Shown here piece by piece: positions 1 through 6,043 of a stretch of 10,694 bases of DNA (positions are counted from its first letter, which is position 1; every line of letters starts with the position of its first letter). The stretch is taken from the NCBI GenBank assembly GCA_019314005.1, contig JAFDAE010000069.1, forward strand, positions 1 to 10,694, in the 5' to 3' direction. Made by a program: the position numbers and the translations under genes. The notes beneath the pieces are model-generated. The model saw only the letters and a program-made list of their open reading frames with translations. It ran no database searches and was not told where the DNA came from. The DNA is from Deltaproteobacteria bacterium (lineage in GTDB: Bacteria > Desulfobacterota > Desulfobacteria > C00003060 > C00003106).

Positions 1-1
1 T

Positions 2-181
2 CATGTTCAATACCCCATAGCTTTGGCAACTAAGGATATCATATACAAATATGGCGGTATTTCAGCAATTCCTACCACCGTTGTTATTGACCAGAATGGG
101 ATGATAGACCAAACGATTATCGGACTTCGTTCCGGAAAGGTATTTGAAAAAATGATCGTAAGTCTTCTAAAAAAACTATAG
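2..181 (+). CDS. Thioredoxin-fold (TlpA/ResA-like) protein, C-terminal fragment
   Basis: The reading frame is open from the left edge to a TAG stop at 179-181 and gives 59 residues; the 5' part lies outside the window. The visible part has the back half of a thioredoxin fold: the segment ISAIPTTVVIDQNG carries the conserved cis-proline (IPTT) followed by a beta strand and the D-x-x-G turn typical of TlpA/ResA/AhpC-TSA proteins. A final strand (IIGLRSG) and an amphipathic C-terminal helix rich in Lys and Leu follow. The CxxC active site would lie upstream, so thiol-disulfide reductase activity is inferred from the family and not seen. Such proteins usually act outside the cytoplasmic membrane in cytochrome c maturation or disulfide reduction. 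The gene converges on the next gene, and its stop overlaps that gene's stop. Confidence 0.8.
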   Translation, partial: HVQYPIALATKDIIYKYGGISAIPTTVVIDQNGMIDQTIIGLRSGKVFEKMIVSLLKKL

Positions 182-739
182 AGGTTTGGCCAGTATCTGA
201 GACACGTACAAATCCAGAAATCGGTTGGAAACGGCAGATTTGACAATAGCCACGGTATCTGAGCCCTTGACCGTACCTGCCACGGCTACTACATGTTTCC
301 CTTCCTTAATAAGACCTCCGTCGCACGCCTCCATTACAATTTCACAGCAAACCTTTATCCCCTGACCGAGTCGCCGCAAGGTATTGGCGATAAGAATGGT
401 GGGATAGGTCCCTGAAAACTTTGCGGCAAGTCCTGTTTCAAGAGAATGAGTAAGGATAGTCCCCCTATATATATGCCCCCCGAGTTCCACAATCTCGTTA
501 TGGGCTTCTTGAGCAAACTCGTTTTTGTTAGGCTCTCTAAAACCGGTACTATGCCCCACAACCACTAAGTTTACCCCCATCCCTTTTAGTTTGCGAGCCA
601 GTAAGAGACCGGTTTTCCCTGATGTGGAAGCGATTACCACATCCTTATACCCTTCATTTACCAGACTTTCGACTATATCGATACATGCCTCACTATTTTT
701 CGGGCCCGGTTTTTCAAAATATTCAACTTCTCTTTTCAC
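176..739 (-). CDS. Stand-alone pyruvate kinase C-terminal (alpha/beta) domain-like protein
   Basis: This 187-residue protein resembles the C-terminal domain of pyruvate kinase on its own, without the catalytic barrel. Residues 38-44 (STSGKTG) match the phosphate-binding loop that holds the allosteric effector in pyruvate kinases, and AGTVKGSDT near 154-162 resembles the other effector-pocket loop. Alternating beta strands (DVVIAS 33-38, NLVVVG 57-62, TILIAN 114-119, HVVAVAG 149-155) fit a Rossmann-like fold. It has no signal peptide or membrane segment, so it should be cytoplasmic. Small proteins of this type are known in archaea and anaerobic bacteria; to my knowledge their role is unsettled, and small-molecule or phosphate binding is inference. 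The start is GTG at 737-739, eight bases after a clear Shine-Dalgarno (AGAAGGAG). It is divergent from glyS and convergent with the thioredoxin-like gene, overlapping it by 6 bp. Confidence 0.82.
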   Translation of the reverse strand: MKREVEYFEKPGPKNSEACIDIVESLVNEGYKDVVIASTSGKTGLLLARKLKGMGVNLVVVGHSTGFREPNKNEFAQEAHNEIVELGGHIYRGTILTHSLETGLAAKFSGTYPTILIANTLRRLGQGIKVCCEIVMEACDGGLIKEGKHVVAVAGTVKGSDTVAIVKSAVSNRFLDLYVSQILAKPL

Positions 740-770
740 AATTCTTTCTCCTTCTGTGGGGGACTTTTTT

Positions 771-788
771 GACAGGATTGACAGGATT
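771..788. repeat. Tandem 9-bp repeat gacaggatt x2
   Basis: Two perfect adjacent copies of GACAGGATT (771-779, 780-788) lie just upstream of the start of the pyruvate-kinase-domain-like gene, flanked by T-runs (764-770 and 789-798). An inverted half-copy TCCTGT follows at 800-805 and can pair with ACAGGA at 781-786 across a 13-base loop. On the minus strand this sequence would be in the 5' leader of the gene ending at 176. Short T-flanked repeats of this type are widespread between genes in anaerobic bacteria; no function can be assigned here. Confidence 0.6.
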
Positions 789-860
789 TTTATTTTTTGT
801 CCTGTGACGCCTCTCGAATGAAAAAACTCAACATTATCGCTTGGAGCGAATTAAAAGTAG

Positions 861-889
861 TTGACAATAATAGATTTTTTCAATATTAA
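861..889 (+). promoter_or_regulatory. Candidate sigma70-type promoter for glyS
   Basis: A perfect -35 hexamer TTGACA (861-866) is separated by 17 bases from TATTAA (884-889, four of six matches to TATAAT), in an AT-rich stretch upstream of glyS. Transcription would start near 896 and leave a leader of about 60 bases before the ATG at 958. A copy of the -35 in inverted orientation (TTGTCAA, 904-910) lies just after the predicted start and makes a 7-bp inverted repeat with 861-867. This is a prediction from spacing and hexamers only. Confidence 0.5.
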
Positions 890-957
890 CGGATCATATT
901 TTGGTTGTCAACGACTTTTTAACACGACTTTTTAGCCAAGGAGAGATATACAAAATT

Positions 958-3087
958 ATGGAATCAGCCAAAACTCAATCCGACTTAACGAGTGAACTGT
1001 TATTAGAAATAGGAACTGAGGAGTTGCCGGCAGGGTTTATTTTGCCTTCTCTCAAAGCGTTGAAAGAGATATTAGGCCGGAAATTGAGTGAAGCGCGAAT
1101 CAAATATGGGGAGATTCAAACCTTTGGCACACCGAGACGTTTAGGCGTCGTCGTTAAAAATGTCGCAAAAAAGCAGACCTCCATCACCAGTGAGTTTATA
1201 GGCCCCCCCTATCCCGTGGGATTTGACTCTGAAGGGAAACCGACCAAGGCGGCGGAAGGATTTGCACGAAGCCAGGGAGTTCCTGTTTCTAAACTTACAT
1301 GCAAAGACACCAAAAAAGGGAAATACCTTGCTGTAAAAAAGACTGTCAGAGGACATGCTACTCAAACATTGCTTAAAACTATACTTCCCGAGGCAATTAC
1401 TACTATTCCATTTCCCAAGTCAATGCGCTGGGGAAGATCTCGCTTCGCCTTTGCACGCCCCATCCATTGGCTTCTGGCAGTTTTTAACGGGCGTACGATT
1501 CCTTTCACTATAGAAACGATTAAAAGTGGCAGACGGACCTATGGCCACCGTTTTATGAACAAAAAATCGCTCGCCGCAAGTGATTTTGATGAGTACTCCG
1601 CTGCCCTTAAATCTGCTTTTGTGATACCTGATTTTGAAGAGCGAAAGGAGATGGTCCGGCAAGCAGCGGAAAATGCCGTACGATCTGTAGGGGGACGGCT
1701 CCTGCCGGATGAAGAGTTGTTGAATACAGTTGCCAACCTGGTGGAATATCCCGCGGTTACTGTAGGGACATTTTCGTCCGATTTCTTGCAGCTTCCGGAT
1801 GAGGTCCTCATTACATCGATGCGTGAACATCAAAAATATTTTGCGGTAATCGACACGCAGAATCGTCTGATGCCATACTTTGTAGCGGTCAATAATACAC
1901 CTGTATCCGACATGTCGATTGTCACGAAGGGACATGAACGTGTTTTAAGGGCCAGGTTGGAAGACGCGCGTTTCTTTTTTGAAGAAGACAGCAAGCTTCC
2001 ATCGGCTCAACTCGTGGAAAAACTAAAGGGAGTGCTGTTTCAGGCCAAGCTTGGGACAACTTACGACAAGATTGGCCGTGTAAAGGAGTTAACCGCCCAT
2101 CTTTCCGAACTTGTCTCTCCCGAACTAAAAGAACACGCATCTCGTGCGGCATGGCTTTCCAAGGCCGATCTTGTATGCCAGATGGTCGGAGAATTCCCAA
2201 AGCTCCAGGGGATCATGGGACGTATCTATGCCGAGCGTTCCGGAGAACCCAAAGAGGTGGCTCATGCAATTGAAGAACACTATTTGCCGACATTTGCCGG
2301 AGATCGTCTTCCGGAGTCACCTGCCGGCGTAATACTGAGTATTGCTGACAAGCTTGATACCATTGTGGGCTGTTTCGGGGTTAATCTGATCCCGACAGGC
2401 ACTTCCGATCCGTACGCCCTGAGAAGACAGGCCCTGGGGATTATTCACATTATTCTCGACAAAGAGATTTCTTTGTCGTTGAACTCTTTAATAGACAAGG
2501 CCATCAGTCTGTTCGGTGATAAGTTGAGCAGCCCTCCGGAGAAGATACGATCCGATGTCATGACATTTTTCAGACATCGCCTTGAAAACATAATGGTCGA
2601 ATCCGGTTTTTCAAAGGATGTGATAGACGCGGTACTCAGCGCATCATGTGATGACATAGTCTCGGACAAGGCCAGAATAGAGGCCCTTGAAAAACTCAAA
2701 AAGGAACCCGATTTTGACCCGATTGCCATTGCATTCAAACGCGTCGTCAATATAATCAAACAGCAAAAGAAGCTGATCAAAGAGGGCAAAGATACCCTCT
2801 CCTTTAGTGATACCGTTAATCCTGATCTATTCCAGGAACAATGCGAATCCGATCTATATCACTCATTTCAACAAACCGCTCATACCATCTCAAACTATTT
2901 GCAAAACAGGGCCTACGACGAGGGTCTGCATACAATGGTCCATCTCAAAAAGCCGATCGACGCCTTTTTTGACGGAGTCATGGTCCTTGCCGAGGAAGAA
3001 GAACTGCGAAAAAACCGGCTGGCGCTCCTGAGCAAGATTGAGGAGCTTTTTGGACAGTTTGCGGATTTTTCAAAGATTTCGACATAG
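958..3087 (+). CDS. glyS: Glycine--tRNA ligase, beta subunit
   Basis: GlyS is the large subunit of the bacterial alpha2beta2 glycyl-tRNA synthetase; it recognises tRNA-Gly and is needed, with the catalytic alpha subunit GlyQ, for charging tRNA with glycine. The 709-residue product is close to the family's usual ~690. Family landmarks run the full length: N-terminal LLEIGTEELP (15-24), MRWG (156-159), RPIHW (167-171), GHRF (196-199), RVLRARLEDARFF (328-340), the HD-like stretch containing QMVGEFPKLQGIMG (408-421), GTSDPYALRRQALG (481-494) and a DALR-like anticodon-binding end with FFDGVMV (670-676). I place the start at ATG 958, because AAGGAGA (938-944) precedes it and LLEIGTEELP then sits near the N-terminus; the frame is open from TTG 901, which would add 19 unlikely residues. 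glyQ is not adjacent, unlike the common glyQ-glyS order. The next gene is convergent after 34 bp, with no obvious terminator. Confidence 0.97.
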   Translation: MESAKTQSDLTSELLLEIGTEELPAGFILPSLKALKEILGRKLSEARIKYGEIQTFGTPRRLGVVVKNVAKKQTSITSEFIGPPYPVGFDSEGKPTKAAEGFARSQGVPVSKLTCKDTKKGKYLAVKKTVRGHATQTLLKTILPEAITTIPFPKSMRWGRSRFAFARPIHWLLAVFNGRTIPFTIETIKSGRRTYGHRFMNKKSLAASDFDEYSAALKSAFVIPDFEERKEMVRQAAENAVRSVGGRLLPDEELLNTVANLVEYPAVTVGTFSSDFLQLPDEVLITSMREHQKYFAVIDTQNRLMPYFVAVNNTPVSDMSIVTKGHERVLRARLEDARFFFEEDSKLPSAQLVEKLKGVLFQAKLGTTYDKIGRVKELTAHLSELVSPELKEHASRAAWLSKADLVCQMVGEFPKLQGIMGRIYAERSGEPKEVAHAIEEHYLPTFAGDRLPESPAGVILSIADKLDTIVGCFGVNLIPTGTSDPYALRRQALGIIHIILDKEISLSLNSLIDKAISLFGDKLSSPPEKIRSDVMTFFRHRLENIMVESGFSKDVIDAVLSASCDDIVSDKARIEALEKLKKEPDFDPIAIAFKRVVNIIKQQKKLIKEGKDTLSFSDTVNPDLFQEQCESDLYHSFQQTAHTISNYLQNRAYDEGLHTMVHLKKPIDAFFDGVMVLAEEEELRKNRLALLSKIEELFGQFADFSKIST

Positions 3088-3121
3088 TGGACGGGGTTCG
3101 TGTGGTTGTTAGTTCGGGAGG

Positions 3122-5614
3122 TTATTTCTGATCGAGGATTGCCGTTATTCTCTCACACAGCTCCTCCATATTAAACGGTTTCTGAATAAAACCATTACAG
3201 CCACGTTCCAATATCGCGGTCGCCTGGCCGTCGATGCTGTATCCGCTGGAAAGGAGTACCCTGACATTGGTATTAATCGCTTTCAGCCTATCGTAGACCT
3301 CTCCACCACTCATTTCCGGCATAATCATGTCAAGGATCACCAGATCTATAGTATCCTTGTGCGCTTTGTAGATCTCAACGGCTTCCTTACCGCTCGCGGC
3401 CCCGAATACTCGGTGTCCCAAGTGCTCCAGCACCTCAACCCCGACATCCAACACCCGCGCCTCATCGTCCACGAACAGGAGGGTCCTCCTGCTTTCCTCA
3501 ATGGCGTGATTGGCAATTGTGACACCCTTTTCGACCTTTTTCTCTGACGCAGGCAGGTACACACAGAAGGTGGTCCCGCGTCCCTTTTCAGACTCAACTG
3601 CAACGTATCCGCCGTGGCCCTGGACAATCCCGTATACGGAAGCAAGCCCCAGGCCAGTGCCTCTTCCCACCTCCTTTGTGGTAAAAAAAGGCTCAAACAC
3701 GCGTTCTTGGGTCTCTTTATCCATACCCGGGCCCGTGTCAGTCACCGCTAAGAGGACATAGCTGCCCGGCCTTGGATTATGCACGCTGCTTTGCATCGCC
3801 TCGTGGGTCACGTTCAGGGTCTTCAAGACAAGATTCCCTCCGCCGGGCATGACATCGGCGGCATTCACATAGAGGTTCAGAAGTGTCTGCTCAATCTGTC
3901 CCTGGTCGGCCTCAACAGCAAACAGGTCTTGGGCAAGTTCTCGATGAATTACGATTTCCTTCCTGGCCCTGCCAAAGGCGGCTGAAGTCTCTTCCACAAG
4001 TTGGTTAAGATCAATTGGCTTGACTTCATAGCGTCCCTTTCTGGCGTAGCCGAGAAGCTGTCTGGTAAGTTTGGCACCGCTTTGGATCTGTTTTTCGATT
4101 CCTTTGAGATATTCATAGTGCGGATGGGCCGCATCAATATCGGCCACCATCAAGAAGGTATTGCCCTGGATGGCCATGAGTAGATTGTTAAAATCATGGG
4201 CAATGCCGCCTGCAAGGGTGCCGATGGCTTTCATCTTCTGGGCCTGTTGTAGCTGGGCTTCGAGTTCCTTCTTTTCTTCCTCTGCACGCTTGCGGTCACT
4301 GATGTCACGTACCGAGCAAAGAACCCCCACACATGTCCCGGATTCATCAAGAACGGGGGTCTTAGCCACTTGGACCCAGTTTTTACCCTTAGTCCCCGTG
4401 ATCTTTTCATCAATTATCTTAGGCTGACCTGTCTCCATGACCCTTGTATCGTCACGACGGTATATCTCAGCCTCATCGTGGGGAAAGAGTTCGATGTCTG
4501 TCTTGCCGATGATTTCTTCCGCCCGTTTGCCTATGAACCGGCAGAACGCCGGATTAACCGCCTCGTAAACAGAATTGCGATCTTTCAGAACAAGCAGGTC
4601 AGGCGTAGAAGCGAGAATGGTACTCATCAGATTTTTTTGTTGGCGCAGCCCCTCCTCTATCTGTTCGCGTTCGATGATTTCCCTTTGAAGTTGCTCATTT
4701 ATGGTTCTCAGTTCGACTGTGCGCTGTTCCACTAGTTTCTCCAGGTTCTCCCGGTATTTCTTTAGTTCTTCTTCGCGTTGCTTTTGTTCCGTGATATCCC
4801 AAAAAATTCCTAATATTCCGATGACGTTTCCCTGTTCGTCCCTCATAGGCGTCTTAACCGTATGCACAGTCATTGCTTGACCACCCTTAGTATATTTTTC
4901 TTCAAGATTTTCTGTCTCTCCCCCCTCCATGATCCTGTTATCGTCTGCTCTGTATTTTTCCGCCAAGTCCCTTGGATAGAAGTCAGAGTCGGTCTTTCCC
5001 ATGATTTCGTCGGGTCTAATTCCTAAATCCCGGGCGTAATTCTCATTACAGGATACATACACTGAATTTCTATCCTTGAGAAATATTGCCTGTGGGAGAT
5101 TCTCAAATAATGTTTTGTACTTGTTCTCACTCCTCTGAAGCAATTCCTGTGCCTGCTTGCGCTCGGTGATGTCTCTCGCAAACTCGATTGCCCCCGAGAC
5201 ATTCCCGCCTTCATCTATAATCGGATAGGCATAGATTTCGAAACTCCTGCCTCCGGCCCTCTTTTCATCTTCAGAGGTAGACGTTCGATAGGCAACAGTT
5301 TTAGTTCTATATGCCTCGGCCACGGCACAATCCGGGCAAATCTCTTTCCGGCCTTTCAGCGCCTCAAAGCACTTGCGGCCAAGGACCGATTCTCTTCCGG
5401 GCAGGCCAAATGCCTTAATTAGAACCTCATTCAAGTCGGTCAGATTGAAATCGAGATCAACGACGTTGATAGTATCCTGTATGGCATCGAAGACGGCACG
5501 CAGCTTTTGATGCTCTGAACGCGACTCTTTATCCACACGGTCGCGCTCAGCCGCATCCTTTTCTAATTCCTTGACTCTTTGCTCTATCTGTTCGTAGGTT
5601 GGCTTTTTTGCCAC
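3122..5614 (-). CDS. Hybrid kinase A: PAS-PAS-PAS-HisKA-HATPase-REC
   Basis: This is a soluble 830-residue hybrid sensor kinase. Order of parts: an N-terminal coiled coil (about 5-40); PAS1 (about 38-152) with a cysteine group C82, C93, C96 (the last two as CPDC); PAS2 (about 165-277); a signalling helix (280-325); PAS3 (about 328-441); the H-box GGIAHDFNN with H473; the N-box around N580-N584; G1 with D626 (DTGPG); FEPFFTTK (640-647); GRGTGLGL (650-657); then a receiver with D716/D717, phospho-acceptor D762, S789/S790 and K812. All catalytic residues are present, so autophosphorylation and His-to-Asp transfer are expected. There is no membrane segment or signal peptide, so sensing is cytoplasmic and the ligand unknown. 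The start is GTG 5612-5614, eight bases after GGAGG; it gives [14 protein letters not shown], an N-terminus common in kinases of this group. The frame extends to TTG 5647, which has worse context. It is divergent from, and paralogous to, kinase B. Confidence 0.95.
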   Translation of the reverse strand: MAKKPTYEQIEQRVKELEKDAAERDRVDKESRSEHQKLRAVFDAIQDTINVVDLDFNLTDLNEVLIKAFGLPGRESVLGRKCFEALKGRKEICPDCAVAEAYRTKTVAYRTSTSEDEKRAGGRSFEIYAYPIIDEGGNVSGAIEFARDITERKQAQELLQRSENKYKTLFENLPQAIFLKDRNSVYVSCNENYARDLGIRPDEIMGKTDSDFYPRDLAEKYRADDNRIMEGGETENLEEKYTKGGQAMTVHTVKTPMRDEQGNVIGILGIFWDITEQKQREEELKKYRENLEKLVEQRTVELRTINEQLQREIIEREQIEEGLRQQKNLMSTILASTPDLLVLKDRNSVYEAVNPAFCRFIGKRAEEIIGKTDIELFPHDEAEIYRRDDTRVMETGQPKIIDEKITGTKGKNWVQVAKTPVLDESGTCVGVLCSVRDISDRKRAEEEKKELEAQLQQAQKMKAIGTLAGGIAHDFNNLLMAIQGNTFLMVADIDAAHPHYEYLKGIEKQIQSGAKLTRQLLGYARKGRYEVKPIDLNQLVEETSAAFGRARKEIVIHRELAQDLFAVEADQGQIEQTLLNLYVNAADVMPGGGNLVLKTLNVTHEAMQSSVHNPRPGSYVLLAVTDTGPGMDKETQERVFEPFFTTKEVGRGTGLGLASVYGIVQGHGGYVAVESEKGRGTTFCVYLPASEKKVEKGVTIANHAIEESRRTLLFVDDEARVLDVGVEVLEHLGHRVFGAASGKEAVEIYKAHKDTIDLVILDMIMPEMSGGEVYDRLKAINTNVRVLLSSGYSIDGQATAILERGCNGFIQKPFNMEELCERITAILDQK

Positions 5615-5671
5615 GAGAAAATCCTCCGCTCGTCCAAAAGCAATCAATCTTATTGAATATACTTAAACATT

Positions 5672-5700
5672 ACCATACCTCATCCACACCGTCCAATCAA
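5672..5700 (-). promoter_or_regulatory. Weak candidate promoter for hybrid kinase A
   Basis: On the minus strand, TTGATT (5700-5695) is followed after 17 bases by TATGGT (5677-5672). Each hexamer matches four of six consensus positions. The implied start would lie about 50 bases ahead of the GTG at 5614. It is the best pair I found in this stretch, but the match is modest. Confidence 0.3.
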
Positions 5701-5872
5701 ATTTTTATTAGTCCGAAAGAAGGAAATAGGCGCCGGCCAACGTATCTTACCGATAACGCATGCAGCGGCAGGGGGAGTTGTTAAAAAGGCTGGCTGTGTT
5801 GTTCGGTTCTTTTCCCATCCCAATCTGTAACCTTGAATGTCCAATGTTGTGGTGTATTACCCCTGGGAAGCC

Positions 5873-5901
5873 TTGACACAACCATACGGTCGTGATAGTC
5901 T
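5873..5901 (+). promoter_or_regulatory. Candidate promoter for hybrid kinase B
   Basis: A perfect TTGACA (5873-5878) is followed after 17 bases by TAGTCT (5896-5901), which matches only three of six positions of a -10 box but is preceded by TG one base upstream (5893-5894), the extended -10 arrangement. Transcription starting near 5908 would give a leader of about 135 bases that contains the hairpin at 5974-6002. Confidence 0.4.
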
Positions 5902-5973
5902 CTCCACTCCACTCAAATTCTACTATGATTCGCTAACCCCATCAGAAGGGGATAACATGCATTGAATACCAAG

Positions 5974-6002
5974 ACCCCGGTTCTCATAAAGAGAGGCGGG
6001 GT
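5974..6002 (+). terminator. Terminator-like hairpin in the leader of kinase B
   Basis: ACCCCGGTTCTC (5974-5985) pairs with GAGAGGCGGGGT (5991-6002) around a five-base ATAAA loop: twelve positions with one G-G mismatch and one G-T wobble. The stem is followed by TTTT and, after GTGC, a second TTTT. That is the shape of an intrinsic terminator, but it lies 41 bases upstream of a start codon, not after a gene. An upstream CCCC/GGGG pair (5937-5940 with 5948-5951) gives a C-run, G-run, C-run, G-run order that would permit alternative pairing. It may be an attenuator, a terminator for upstream transcription, or simply mRNA structure. Confidence 0.5.
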
Positions 6003-6006
6003 TTTG

Positions 6007-6031
6007 TGCTTTTGAGCATGATGCTTTTGAG
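6007..6031 (+). repeat. 10-bp direct repeat with central palindrome before kinase B start
   Basis: TGCTTTTGAG occurs at 6007-6016 and again at 6022-6031, separated by five bases. The junction forms a perfect AGCAT-G-ATGCT palindrome (6015-6025). The second copy provides the GAGG that serves as Shine-Dalgarno for the ATG at 6044, so pairing of this palindrome would sit right beside the ribosome site. Confidence 0.55.
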
Positions 6032-6043
6032 GAAACATCTGAG

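Larger units (their letters stand above)
5615..6043. other. Intergenic region between divergent kinases A and B
   Basis: About 430 bp separate the two divergent kinase starts. The left part (5615-5700) is AT-rich and holds a weak candidate promoter for kinase A. The middle (about 5720-5860) shows no gene I can recognise; one short open frame ends at 5830 but has no start codon or recognisable family. The right part holds a candidate promoter for kinase B (5873-5901), alternating C-runs and G-runs, a strong hairpin (5974-6002) and a small repeat cluster (6007-6031) before the ATG at 6044. I see no tRNA-like or known riboswitch core here. Confidence 0.6.

Noticed and set aside
901..957. Extended N-terminus of GlyS from TTG 901
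   Set aside because: No ribosome site precedes it, it overlaps the predicted promoter start region, and family proteins begin just before the LLEIGTEELP motif.
1420..1935. A 171-residue minus-strand open frame inside glyS
   Set aside because: It lies wholly within a well-conserved gene and its translation has no domain-like features; it is a shadow of the coding strand.
5711..5830. A short plus-strand open frame ending TAA at 5830 in the kinase A-B spacer
   Set aside because: No start codon with ribosome site and no recognisable family; it could be a remnant but nothing supports that.
5925..5936. A three-codon leader ORF (ATG ATT CGC TAA) before the hairpin of kinase B
   Set aside because: No ribosome site and no run of regulatory codons, so it does not support peptide-based attenuation.
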